Shown: positions 21,379-32,014 of the stretch, in pieces
Layout of the letters: each line of letters opens with the position of its first letter
Numbering within the stretch: the first letter of the stretch is position 1
Assembly (NCBI GenBank): GCA_031002005.1
Contig: CM061919.1
Span: forward strand, 20,593,687-20,657,686
DNA length: 64,000 bases
Reading direction: 5' to 3'
DNA from: Vandiemenella viatica
Lineage: Eukaryota > Arthropoda > Insecta > Orthoptera > Morabidae
Program-made: the position numbers and the translations under genes
Notes under the pieces: generated by a model
Databases searched by the model: none
Seen by the model: only the letters and a program-made list of their open reading frames with translations
Told to the model about the DNA's origin: nothing

Positions 21379-23553
21379 AGATAATCATCTCGAGCAGCTA
21401 GTTAATGAACCTACGCGGTGTCATAACGGTAGCGAAAACATTTTAGACTTGCTGGTTACCAACAGGCCAGAATTATTCACCGACATTTCAACGACCACAG
21501 GAAATAAGCGATCACAAAGCGGTAATTGCGACTATCAAATTAATGACCGAGCGAAAAAGGAAAAAAGGGCGGATTGTATACAAATTCAGTAAGGCCTCAA
21601 AGGAGTGTTTTAGAACCTACCTGAGGAATAAATACCATAACTTCAAGTCAACAAAGGACACCGTTGAAGAGATGTGGCATCGTTTTATACATATAGTCAG
21701 GGAAGGAATGGAAATACATATACCAAAGCGGACAATAAAGCGAAGTCAAAAGCTTACTCAAAAAACAAAGGAAAATACACTCACGTTCAAGAAGGAAGGG
21801 GTGTCGCAGCGATTTAGAAACCTTAGCAGATTTAAGAGGACGTATTAAGAATGTAATGCGCGAGGCCTTTAACGATTTTCACTCCAACTCTCTCTCTAAG
21901 AGTCTCACAGAAAACCCAAAGAAATTTTGGTCGTATGTACGAAAAGTTAATTGTACCAACAGCAATATTCCAGCACTAATTCGTGAAGGTTCCGAGGTTA
22001 ATGAAAGCCGCGATAAAGCTAACGTACTAAATACTGTATTCAAAAATTCATTTACAAATGAACATAAGGATAGTATTCCCGTTTTCTCACGCCGTGGCGA
22101 GTCGGTGATGGAATCATTACGAATAGAGCAATTAGAGCTCCTGAAGTGGGGGAAAGCACCGGGCCCGGATGGAATTCCAGTAAGAGTATTTTCAGAGTAT
22201 GCTGCAGAAATCGGGCCATTTCTATCTGATATATTCAGTAAATCATTAGAAGAGCGAAAAGTACCTTCAGACTGGAAAATCGCGCGAGTAACTCCGATTT
22301 TCAAAAAAGGTGATCGAAGTGATCCTGCGAACTATCGTCCCATATCTATAACATCTGTTTGTAGTAGAGTTATGGAGCATATTATATGCTCGAACATTAT
22401 GAATTTTCTAGATTATAATAATTTGCTTACAACAAATCAACATGGATTTCGGAAGAAAAGATCATGTGAAACACAGCTGGCCCTATTTACACACGACGTA
22501 ACGAAAGTTATCGATACAGGTTCACAAGTAGATGCAATTTTTTTAGATTTCCAGAAAGCCTTTGACTCTGTGCCACACAACCGCCTTTTAGCGAAGCTTC
22601 GAATGTACGGTATATCGGATCAGCTTTGTGAATGGATAAAGGATTTTCTAACTGGTCGGTCGCAGTATGTTGTCGTTGAAGGAGAAAGTTCTTCTAATCT
22701 AGATGTTACATCGGGTGTACCTCAAGGAAGTGTAATATGACCACTTCTTTTCTTAATTTTTATAAACGATCTCGGAGACAAAGTGAATAGCCTTTTTAGA
22801 TTGTTTGCTGATGATGCGGTTATTTATAGGGAAGTAAGAACTTTGGCCGATTGCTTAGAAATTCAGCGCGATCTGGATGTTATTTTGGCTTGGTGCGCTG
22901 AGTGGCAACTTACTCTAAACTGTAAAAAGTGCAAGACAATGAGCATAACTAACAAAAAGAATCCGATTGTTCAGAAATACGAGTTAAACAATACAGTTAT
23001 TGATATGGTCGATTCTATTAAATATTTGGGAGTAACAGTACAAAGGAACATGAAATGGGACATACACATTAATTCTTTAGTAGGTAGAGCAAATTCTAGG
23101 CTGCGATTCATAGGTAGAATCTTGAAAAATTGTAATGAACAAACAAAGGAGATAGCGTATAAATCTCTTGTGCGTCCACATTTGGATTATTGTTGTGCCA
23201 TTTGGGACCCGTTTCGTAAGGGATTGATCGAAAGTATAGATAAAGTACAGAGAAGAGCCGCTCGATTCGTGACCGCTTGCTACAGTCCTTATGAAAGCGT
23301 CACAGAACTGATTAGTAGATTAGGTTGGGAGTCTCTGGTAGATAGACGACACACGTTTCGTTTAAACTTATTGGAAAACATGAGTACTCCAACTTTCACT
23401 CATGAGTGTAGTGAAATACTTCTTCCACCAACCTATTTGAGTCGGAAGGACAGGAGAGATAAAATTAGAGAAATAAGGTGCCGGACTGATTCTTATATGA
23501 ATTCTTTTTTCCCTCGTACCATTAGGGATTGGAATGCACAGCAAAGAGATTAG
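21379..23553 (+). pseudogene. LINE C copy 1 ORF2: endonuclease end plus nearly intact RT
   Basis: Endonuclease C-terminal remnant HLEQLVNEPTRCHNGSENIL is followed by a basic linker, a frameshift near 21800, and then RT. RT motifs are WGKAPGPDGIPVRVF, NYRPISITSVCSRVMEHI, QHGFRKKRSCETQLAL, AIFLDFQKAFDSVPHNRL, TSGVPQGSVI and LFRLFADDAVIYRE (FADD catalytic box at about 22805). A single TGA at 22738-22740 replaces the Gly after GSVI; otherwise the RT runs open to the stop at 23551. The C-terminal VQRRAARFV and FPRTIRDWN blocks are present. Of the three copies in this window it is the best preserved. Confidence 0.9.
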
Positions 23554-23621
23554 CTTTGGTGCTGAGTACCCTCTGCCACCCACAATTTTGTGAATTGCAG
23601 AGTATATATGTAGATGTAGAT
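21379..23621 (+). mobile_element. LINE C copy 1, CR1-like, nested in LINE B
   Basis: A 5'-truncated CR1-type LINE, from the end of the endonuclease to a 3' terminus of TATATGTAGATGTAGATG repeats typical of CR1-like microsatellite tails. It splits LINE B between the codons for ...NMS and RVSA..., and ATGTC flanks both sides (21374-21378 and 23617-23621). Two further copies are at 42317-43634 and 58226-59892. Confidence 0.9.
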
Positions 23622-25446
23622 GTCTAGAGTGAGCGCCGATAAAGATCATACTCGGAAAGTAAAAAAACTATTGTTCCATCTAAAACGGTTGTACTCTGCC
23701 CCTACAAACCTCTCATCCCCTGTCACCGATATAGAGGTGGCAAGGGCCATCAAACAAATGAAGAATGGGAAGGCTCCAGGTTTTGACGAAGTTCACCCAG
23801 AGTTCCTTACACACTGTGGAAAACATACCAAAAAATGGTTCGCCCGCTTCTTCACTAACATACTACAGACAAGTGTCATTCCTGCAGAATTTAAACGGGC
23901 AAAGATCATAGCCATTCTGAAGCCTGGAAAAAGCCCTGAAATTCCAGAGAATTTTAGACCTATTTCACTGCTAAGTTACAAGTTATTTGAAAGGATCATC
24001 TACAATAGAATCAGTCCAATTATTTTCGCAAACCTCCCACTTGAACAGGTAGGTTTTAGACCTGCAAGAAACTGCGAGGATCAGGTCCTGGCATTGGCAA
24101 CTCACATAGAAGCAGGATTCGAGAGACGATTGAAGACTGGTGCTGTATTTGTTGATCTTACCGCAGCCTATGATACAGTGTGGCGAGAGGGCCTGGTATA
24201 TAAACTGCTGAACATTTTGAAGTGTAAAAAAATCACTTGTCTGATCAATACCATGCTAGCTAACCGAACATTCCAGGTTGTTTCAGACAGTAAGATAAGC
24301 AAAGTAAGAAGAGTGAATAATGGTCTGCCTTAAGGCTCAGTTCTTGCCCCACTTCTTTTTAATGTTTATATTTCTGACATTCCTCAAACAGAATCCAGAC
24401 AGTTCTCTTATGCCGAAGATCTGGCAGTAGTACAACTATCTGATAACGTTCAGCAAATTGAAAATAGTTTAACAGCAGACCTCAAAACCCTGAGCAACTA
24501 TTCTCGGAAATGGCGTCTCGTACCCAGTTCCAGCAAGACGGAAACTAGTGTTTTCCATCTTAACAATCGGGTGGCGAATCTCTCACTTGACGTTCTTCTT
24601 GATGGCACTCCCATCCGACACAACCCCTTCCCCAAGTATTTGGGAGTCATAATGGATCACACCTTGTCGTACAATAAACATCTAAACAACCTTGTAGCAA
24701 AACTAAGAACCAGGAATAATATTCTACAGAAGTTAACTGGCACCTCCTGGGGAGCATCCGCCTCTACACTCCGCCCATCAGCACTGAGCCTTGTATATTC
24801 TGCAGCTGAGTACTGCTCATCTGTCTGGATAAATAGCGCCCACGTCAAAAAGATCTACACAGTTTTAAACCAGACAATGCGGATAATTAGCGGATGTATT
24901 GAGACCACCCCACTGTACTGGCTACCTGTTTTGTGCAACATCGAACCGCCTACGATAAGACGACACAATCTCCTAATTGCCCAGTATAATAAGATCTGTG
25001 ATAACTTGGATCTGCCCATCCATGACGACATGGATAATATGTTTGTGAGACTTAAATCGAGAAATCCAAGTGTAAAAACTGTAAAACAGATTATATCTGA
25101 TAATTTTAATGGGAGAGAAGCTTGGAAATTGGAGTGGATAGCCTCAGCCCCACCAGAATGGCACTCCCTGTTCGACAGTCAACAGGCACTAAAGGGACTC
25201 GACCTTCCTCGCAGGACCTGGGTAGCTCTTAACAGAGTTAGGACTGGTCATGGAAGATCTGCTTCATCTTTGTATACATGGGGAATGAGAGATTCACCGA
25301 GATGCGACTGTGGTGAGGAGAAACAAACCATCCGTCACGTGACATTTTACTGCCCACTTCGAGCATTCAGGGGATCACCGATAGATTTTATTAACATTTC
25401 AAATGGAGCTTTAGATTGGCTACACCATGTTAATTTTGAATTTTAA
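23621..25446 (+). pseudogene. LINE B reverse transcriptase
   Basis: Continues the LINE B frame after LINE C. Motifs are MKNGKAPGFDEVHPEFLT, NFRPISLLSYKLFERI, LEQVGFRPARNCEDQVLAL, GAVFVDLTAAYDTVWREG and a catalytic box reading FSYAEDLAVV where the family norm is YADD, so the third residue is Glu instead of Asp. A TAA at 24331-24333 replaces the Gln of the 'PQGSVL' motif; the frame then stays open to 25446. The C-terminal segment has LVYSAAEYCSSVW and CDCGEEKQTIRHVTFYCP, a zinc-knuckle-like end. One nonsense change plus the Glu would abolish activity. Confidence 0.9.
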
Positions 25447-25505
25447 TTGTAATTTAATGTTAAATTGTATTATTTTTGTTCAATGGCCACAAGCTAAATA
25501 AATAA

Positions 25506-25515
25506 ATCCATGTCA
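25506..25515. repeat. Target site duplication of LINE B, right copy
   Basis: ATCCATGTCA, identical to 20212-20221, directly after the AATA-rich tail of LINE B. Confidence 0.95.
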
Positions 25516-26797
25516 TGTTTTTCGACGGTCTTGTTTTCGTTGTTGCTTGCTTCCTTGTTGTGGTTTCCGCTATAGGGAAGTTCAGCAGATTTTGTTTCTG
25601 TTTGAATGGCGGGGATTTTCCTTGATTTTTCTGCTAGTTCTTCTGCTATTGAGTCCACTCTCCTCCTTTCGAGTCTTGGCCTTTTGGTATTGGGTGTATT
25701 TTCCTGCTTTCGTTCTCCCATTGATAAGGCTTCCTTTTTCACTAAGGGTACTGTAAGCAATGTGTATTGTTTGGTATTTGGCACGGTTGTTTTTTTCCTC
25801 TTTCAGTGGTGTTTCGGAAGAGCGTGTTTTGACATTTTTGTTGTTTCCTTGCTCTATTGTGAGACTGTTTTCTTTTTTGTACATCGATTCTTGGGGTGCT
25901 TCTCTAATAAGTGTATTCTCAATCTCCATTGGGGTGTTTGGTGGATTATCGGTTTCCATTTCTAGCACAGGTTCATCATTTCTTGTTGTATTGATTCGGG
26001 TAGTACCGTTTGTCACATTAGCATATGTTTCTTTTAGCGACTCCCCTGTAATGGCTGTATGGAGGGCCAGCCGTTCAGATGGTAGTTGCAAGGGTCTCCT
26101 TTGAGTGCATTCCGCCTTGAGGTGATCATTGGAATTACATATGACACACGTTCTCGGCTGTCCTTCGTAAATGACAAGCGCCTTAAACCCTGCAATATTT
26201 ACATACGAGGGTATGTGGGATTTTAGATCGATTTTGACAGATCTGATACCACTGTCTACCACGAATCTCCTACTACCATATCTTTTGTCCGATGTTACGT
26301 TGAATATTGTACCGTATTTTTCGAAAGCTCTCTGTATGCTATTTGTTGAGATTTCGAAGGGGACGTTATGGACCTTAACATTTCTTATACCTAGACCAGC
26401 ATGCGATATAGAGACGCTGCTTACCTCGCCGTAGCTGTGGACGAATTTTCTTTCTCCATTAGTCTCCATTAGTCTCCTTTAAGATACGCAGACACTCCTC
26501 TTCATCTCGAAGCTTGACGTACACCACATTGGCGAGGAAGTCGACTTGAATGCCGTACACACTCTCCTCTCGTAAGCCGATTTCATTGTTGAGCCACTCG
26601 TCGATTTCCACTGCCTTTGGACGCATTTACCCGTAAGCGAAGGAAAATTTTATCATAGATTTTCGTACGAATTGATTTGCTTCCATGACTTTCACTAGGT
26701 TTTGTTGTATCTACTTGGTAAACACTTAACAACACAACACCAGACACCAGGAAACATGCGATGTGACCGCTCGCTACAGCCGGCCGCAAGCGACTTC

Positions 26798-27062
26798 TCC
26801 ACTGAGCTGGCAGTCCACTACACGGAAACACGGTACGGAGACGTCCATATCCAACGTGTCTGTCTATCGCCGTATTTCGAAGTTATGAGACAAAATGTGT
26901 TATTTATACAGATAATTTTTCAACCAAATGTAGAAAGTATTTTTCCCCTTGTTTCAAAGGATAAGTGTGCAAAGTTTCATCGAGATCGGATGAAAAGTGT
27001 GGATTTTTATTAAGAACAAACAAACAAAGAAACAAACATACATTCATCTATATATATAGATT
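26798..27062 (+). repeat. Repeat X, right half (split by LINE A)
   Basis: Resumes at TCCACTGAGCTGGCAGTCCA and runs through block 3 to AACAAACATACATTCATCTA and TATATATATAGATT. It completes the copy that begins at 15796. Confidence 0.8.
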
Positions 27063-27214
27063 TCAGGCACGCGATTTTCCTCATCATCCTCCAACTAATC
27101 TGCGTATCTTGCTGCCTGAGGCTATTGTCGGGAACAGTTCAACAGACGAAAGAGTTATACAGGAGTAGTACCGTATATACGTGAGGAACCAGGCCTTTCT
27201 GAATATTTTTTTTG

Positions 27215-27405
27215 TTTTATTTTCTGTCTCTACCCCGCCTTCGATGGGGAATGGACTGAGCACAAGGAATGAACTTTATGGAGAAACCTTCCCGATGTTC
27301 ACCTGGAGTATTTTGGAGAATACGTAGAAAACCACTGCATAACCAGATGGGTATCTGAACCCGCATCCTCCCGAATGCAATGCCAGAACGTTACCACTCA
27401 TTCAT
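27215..27405 (-). repeat. SINE1 family, diverged minus-strand copy
   Basis: The minus strand reads CATTCGGGAGGATGCGGGTT (head and box B) and ends CCATTCCCCATCGAAGGCGG. Core positions are recognisable but much changed. The 27063-27214 segment before it has nothing I recognise. Confidence 0.55.
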
Positions 27406-27552
27406 CACGTTCAGTTTTCTGAACTAAATTTAACAAGTATATATACACGATCAGTAATTAGAGGCCATGTATTTTATTAAATATTCCTATACTGCAACTT
27501 ACCTATAGACGAAGAAATATTAGACCCTCTAGTTATTTCATAATTATATTAG

Positions 27553-27558
27553 TCACAT
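27553..27558. repeat. Flanking duplication of the hAT-like element, left
   Basis: TCACAT, repeated at 29381-29386. The flank reads AGTCACAT on the left, and AG also precedes TCACAT on the right, so an 8-bp duplication is possible depending on where the element ends. Confidence 0.6.
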
Positions 27559-28351
27559 CTAAGGATTGTAATCCCGCAGTGTTTTCAATCCCGCGGGATC
27601 CGTGCGGGATTGGTACAAACAATTTTTAACGCATATATTTAAAACATAGTTACTTAAAACGTTAATAAATTAAATCATAATTAAATTAATAAATAATTTT
27701 TAATGTTAAATGATAAAAATTAAAAGTTAACAATATTTTGATTGTCAAAATGGCATTAAAACTTTGTAGCGTGTCTTAAGTGTATTTCGAGGTTTTACAT
27801 TTTTGTTTTTGAATCTAAACCAATTTTTAAATAAATAATTCAAATGGAAAATATTGAGTCTTAGGTCATATTATGTGCCTTACAATACATCACATAAGTT
27901 TAAAAATATGGTTTGCTTAATGGCAAAGATACCAGAGTTTTTTTTTTTTTTTATTCTAAATAAACGATCCATAACATCGAGAAAAGCATTCCATTTCACA
28001 AAGCGAAGTGAATATACTCTGTAAAGTGTAGACTTGGCTCAGAAGATCTCATAACTTTTTGTCACTGCACTAGCACAAGACTTGGCCTTTTTTTGCGAGA
28101 TTCATTATTATATCTCTTGATTCCTTGATTGATATTACAGTTGATTCAATGTTATTAAAAGAAACTACTCACCAACACGTAAACTTTCAAGTATTTCAGA
28201 TTTACTTATGTGGCGTAACGACGTTTTTAGAGTGGAAATTATTATTTTTTAGTAAGAAAGGAGACTTTCTCGGCGAATGATTGCAGTGAAGTTCTCATAG
28301 GTTGTATCTCCGGATTTCATTGCACACACACGAAATTACACACTTGAGGAA

Positions 28352-28370
28352 GACGGCGGAAGCAGCCGTC
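28352..28370 (+). other. Perfect short hairpin in a TTGAGGAAGA...CGAAG context
   Basis: GACGGC (28352-28357) pairs perfectly with GCCGTC (28365-28370) around a 7-nt loop. The flanks (CTTGAGGAA before, GAAGT after) parallel the hairpin at 50707-50725. It may be a conserved structured end of a retroelement. Confidence 0.5.
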
Positions 28371-28952
28371 GAAGTATGGTGTTCCTACAACACAATTCGT
28401 CCATACACCCGTGAAAATTTCACTATAAGTTTTTTTACCTTTAGTCGAAATAATAACAAGGAGAAGAGGGATAATCGAAAGCCTGAGCGGCACATGTAAG
28501 CAGGTGGCTTTCGTCAAAGAAACGCATTGAGGCAGCGGCCAAAACAACAATAAGTCAAAGGATATACAATTTCCTTTTGATAGCTGTTAAATAAATGGGT
28601 ACGCGATCGTTAAAATTACGATAACATTAGTTTGATATAAAGGAATAATCAAATTTTCAGCCGCAAATTAGGAAATTGTCACAATTACTATATCTGCAAA
28701 AACAGAAAATGGGAATAATGAAACCGTGAATAAAATGCTGTAACCGTGTAGTTCAGATAATGTGTGCGGCACATAAAAAATAATTATATAGTTAGAAAAT
28801 TATACATCGCACCATAACTCAAATTACAGAAATGTGTACTCGAAACAAACGTAAGTTTTGATGAATACATAAAAGTGTATATATTTACTTATGAATGACG
28901 AAGGTTGACAAAAACAAACGCTTGTTCACATGAGTCAAATGCCAACTGGAAG

Positions 28953-29205
28953 GACCGAGCGTGGTGGTGTAACGGATAGCGTTCTGGCCTCGCATTCGGG
29001 AGGACGGCGGTTCGAATCCCCGTCCGGGCATCCAGATTTGGGTTTTCCATGGTTTCCCCAAATCACTCCAGGTGAATGCCGGGATGCTTCCTTCAAAAGG
29101 CCATGGCCGAATTCATTCCCATTCCTTGCCCCCATCCTTTCCCGTCTCTAAAGACCACGTTGTTAAAAAAAGGGACGTTAAACTGTTACAAAAAAAAAAA
29201 AAAAA
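28953..29205 (+). repeat. SINE1, reference full-length copy
   Basis: The clearest copy of the family. GACCGAGCGTGGTGGTGTAA (box A region) and GGTTCGAATCC (box B, 29009-29019) are followed by GGGTTTTCCATGGTTTCCCC, AATCACTCCAGG, AATGCCGGGATGCTTCC and GGCCATGGCCGAATTC. It ends with two A-runs (29165-29171 and 29190-29205). The structure is tRNA-derived head, conserved core, poly-A. Reading frames through it are by-products. Confidence 0.9.
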
Positions 29206-29544
29206 GGGTACAGGCAAACAGAGCAAAATATCCGACAGAGACCGAGTGGGACAGCGAGTCACGCAGACTGACACGCGTTTCCGCCGGATTTTGCGGATTG
29301 CGGATCCGCTCAATTTTGTGTGGGATCCGCCAGACTGTCTAATGATGCGGGATCCCACTTTGCTGGATTGCAATCCCTAGTCACATCGTGTGTCATGAAA
29401 GCGGAACCAACCATAATACAATCATTTTTATAAACACATAGATAAACATTTAGTTAATTTTTCGAAGAAAACATCATTTTGGCTTTACAAATTTAGCTTA
29501 TTCCAGTTTGAAAATCAATTTTTAATTGCCCTGGCGTACCTATG

Positions 29545-30235
29545 GACTCACTGGCTCATACCTCCACGAATCCCACGTTCGAAAAAGAGCAGCATGTCGA
29601 TATCTGTCAGAAGGTCCAGTTCGACATGCGTACTCATTAACATAGCCTGCGATGAAAGGCCTGGGCTGTAAAATAACGTGCGGAGTTCAGAGTGTATTAT
29701 CGCAAGCATACATCCCTAAATTTTTCAAACAGATCCCCAAGTAACCGCACATCCGTCCCCATATACAGACTCGTATATTCACCCATGTTTTGGACCTGAA
29801 AAACTCGCCACACTTGTGTCGCGTGTTCGTAGTCATCGTCTGAAATTCCAAACTCCGACAACGAAACATAAAATTTAGACTTTGGAAGGAGCGTGGCCTC
29901 TTTGAGCTTCCTCATCGAATCCATGTATTTGTAAGGGGAGACACGTTTTCGCTTCACTAAATGGAAATTCTCGGTGTCCATGAAATTCGCACGGGTAATG
30001 TGCATGTCACGCCCCTCTAAGGTCCCAACCAGCTTATTTAATTATGACTGCATGAAACAGTACGAGTACAGGAAACGCAATGTGACTGCCGTACCATTTA
30101 TCATTTTAGAAAACGAAATATAACGTTCAATCTTGATGGGCAGCACCTCCATCCCATCTTTATCGAGGTGTGCTAACGCCCTAGCAATGAAGTGTGCATC
30201 ATACCCGGACAAATAATGGAGCAATATAGGTACGT
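29545..30235 (-). pseudogene. Polinton/Maverick protein-primed DNA polymerase B fragment
   Basis: On the minus strand LLHYLSGYDAHFIARAL (from about 30224) starts the exonuclease-side conserved block. Next come VLPIKIERYISFSKM and LRFLYSYCFMQS. After an in-frame TAA (about 30042) come FHLVKRKRVSPYKYMDS, SEFGISDDDYEHATQVW and MGEYTSLYMGTDVRLLGDLF (29860-29710). A frameshift leads to a [12 protein letters not shown] block near 29560. These are landmarks of the type B polymerase of Polintons, which copies the element's linear DNA. The polymerase active-site half and the N-terminus are missing. The left arm of the inverted repeat begins exactly where the polymerase stops at 30235. Confidence 0.85.
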
Positions 30236-30854
30236 GCAGTCTTTGACTTTATTCTTGCCCGCCGCTGAAAAATTCTATAACTCTTATTTTCCACAATCTG
30301 GCATCAATCTCATCCCAGGAAACAGTAACGCAATACTGGCTCCGCCTCCTCGAAATCTCATTGGTGGATTTTTTAATTCAGAGCCGTCTAAACTGCAGAT
30401 TTTTCATTTCCTTAAGACAATGCAGGGAACAATTGGCTAACAGGTAGGAATTAAGCTCCTCCCACTGACGATTCTTATTGGCACAGCAGTTCATCAACCT
30501 TCCATTACATTTCTAAAATACTTTACCAAAATCAGATCATGAAACGTATCCCAAAAGTTGTAATTAACGGGATTGCATTAAAGCGAGGCAGGAAACAGGC
30601 TCAATGCTATATATTACTACGGTTCATTAGCATAAAATTATAACGATAAGATTGTCATACTAAAATTCCTTCGGATAATATTTCACTCATATATCTGGTC
30701 AGACCACAAACCAAGTGATAATCATGTTCCAGGTGGTAGAAGTTTTAGTACTACCAAACTACAGAAACAAGAAATTATTTCGGAAGTGTGTCTCTCCAAG
30801 ATGGATTGAATGAAACAGCGTTGTATACACCTATACGAGGAAAGTTGCACCAAG

Positions 30855-30930
30855 AGTGCAGGGGTACTATGGGTAGCGTTCTGGGTTGCTGAGCGAGCGG
30901 TTCAGAGTTCATATCCAAACAGTTCTTACA
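30855..30930 (+). repeat. tRNA-like sequence in inverted-repeat arm
   Basis: Box A-like TATGGGTAGCGTTCTGGGTT and box B-like GGTTCAGAGTTC at tRNA spacing, followed by a T-rich stretch. It is mirrored at about 40370-40445 in the right arm. Confidence 0.5.
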
Positions 30931-31804
30931 TTTTTTTATTATTTAGAAATTTATATTTATTTGTCTTTTCTTTTTAAACGTACCGAAAATGCACATTGCT
31001 TATGAGTATAAGGTATCCTCGATTCTTTCTTAACTGCGTCGGGGAATAAGATAAACATCTGCGAAAGTACTAACCAATTGCCGACGTAAGCATGAAAGAC
31101 TTGCGGCGGCAGAATTGAAGGAAATCTACACGGGTTTCAAGCCGCGCCGAAATCATATCATCTGTCCCTTTTCAAACGACACACATGTTTCCAAAATAAT
31201 TATTTCACACTAGAACGAACATCGCGTTTCAGAAAGAAATAATTTACAAGAGTAATTATTGCTCTCTTTGTAGATGGACGATAATGATTATGCAATATAT
31301 AAATAAATGAGAGTTAATCGCATAGAACTGAATATTAGCACCGGAACAAATCAATCACTAAAAAATTGACAACCAGATTATTATCATAGGACAAAATTAA
31401 ATTCGTTTATAACTGGTATAAGTAATTAAAGTTAATTGAGAATCGGGCTTAAGGAAAGGGAGTTCTTAAATTACCATTTTTTCCCGTTTTCAACAATGCT
31501 GTTACTAGTTTCTGACACTATTACTTCATGATCTTTACATCATTGGGATTTATTAAATACTGGAGCTAAATGCTAATTAATTAACAAGGCGTGAAATTAC
31601 ATGCGTTATTCTTTGTTTGAAATAACATAAATAAATAGAAGCATTTGGCGAATGAGGATGTCGCCACTCGCGTGATTGTTCTTTTGTCTCCGGTATAAAG
31701 TGGAACGCTCAAGATTGTCACCAGTCATAATCGACTCCATAATCGCCTACGTCTCAAGGATTCAAACAAACACAGTCTACCGGTAAAGTAAGGTTGATAA
31801 TGTA

Positions 31805-31950
31805 TAAAGACCGGAAGAACGAGCGTGGGTGGTGAGCGGTAACGCTCTGGCTCCAGGCAAATGCTGGGATGATTCTTATAGAAGGACATGGCCTTTCCCT
31901 TCCTTAATAACTTCAACATCGATTAAACGTAAAGCAATAAAAAAAGAAGG
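31805..31950 (+). repeat. SINE1, internally deleted copy
   Basis: The head GAACGAGCGTGGGTGGTGAG jumps directly to CCAGGCAAATGCTGGGATGA, losing box B and part of the core. It ends in an A-rich tail. Its mirror lies at about 39350-39470. Confidence 0.7.
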
Positions 31951-32014
31951 ATAGGGAGGAGTTATTGTTAATCAGTTTCAAGCCATCTGCGAGCTCCTCA
32001 ATAAATTTAGCCTG

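Larger units (their letters stand above)
20222..25505 (+). mobile_element. LINE B, jockey-like retrotransposon nested in LINE A
   Basis: A plus-strand LINE flanked by the exact 10-bp duplication ATCCATGTCA. It has one long ORF (endonuclease then RT) and a short 3' UTR ending in an (AAAT)n tail, CTAAATAAATAAA. It is interrupted by LINE C at about 21379-23621, giving about 3.0 kb of its own sequence. The RT resembles jockey-like families seen in many animals; I leave its clade open. It postdates LINE A and predates LINE C here. Confidence 0.9.
20080..26626 (-). pseudogene. LINE A ORF1 (RRM-like plus CCHC zinc knuckle), split by LINE B
   Basis: Begins at ATG 26626-26624. The first ~50 codons end where GAGACTAATG is duplicated in tandem (about 26459-26478), which shifts frame. 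The main frame then runs 26469-25516 and resumes at 20221 after the LINE B insertion, ending at TAG 20082-20080. Visible features are two RRM-like modules (VYGIQVDFLANVVYVKL and IRNVKVHNVPFEISTNSI), then GQPRTCVICNSNDHLKAEC, a C-x2-C-x4-H-x4-C knuckle, then a polar Asn/Glu/Lys-rich tail. This is the architecture of nucleic-acid-binding ORF1 proteins of Tx1-like LINEs. Confidence 0.85.
16338..26797 (-). mobile_element. LINE A, Tx1/L1-like retrotransposon, interrupted by LINE B
   Basis: A near full-length two-ORF LINE on the minus strand. The 5' end is near 26797, ORF1 starts at 26626, ORF2 starts at 20090, and a ~530-bp 3' UTR ends in a poly-A (T8 at 16338-16345). The LINE B insertion at 20222-25505 splits ORF1. 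Without it the element is about 5.2 kb. ORF1 carries RRM-like and CCHC domains; ORF2 carries endonuclease and RT. That layout and the RT sequence resemble Tx1/L1-type elements. ORF2 has at least three frameshifts. Both flanks fall within tRNA-like box A sequence. Confidence 0.85.
27559..29380. mobile_element. hAT-like non-autonomous element containing a SINE1
   Basis: Terminal inverted repeats CTAAGGATTGTAATCC (27559) and, reading inward on the minus strand from 29380, CTAGGGATTGCAATCC agree at 14 of 16 positions. Both are followed by CCCGC/GGATCC-rich subterminal sequence (27570-27625 and 29285-29360). The flank TCACAT is repeated. The inside is AT-rich with no transposase I can recognise and holds a SINE1 copy at 28953-29205. 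The (C/T)AGGGATTG..AATCCC terminus is typical of hAT families. Confidence 0.7.

Noticed and set aside
25547..26434. Plus-strand frames rich in Phe/Leu/Ser that look membrane-like
   Set aside because: Antisense of the polar LINE A ORF1; hydrophobic bias is expected from reverse-complementing Asn/Glu/Lys codons.
28953..29205. tRNA gene call on the SINE1 head
   Set aside because: The tRNA-like part is followed by the conserved SINE core and poly-A and recurs more than ten times in the window.
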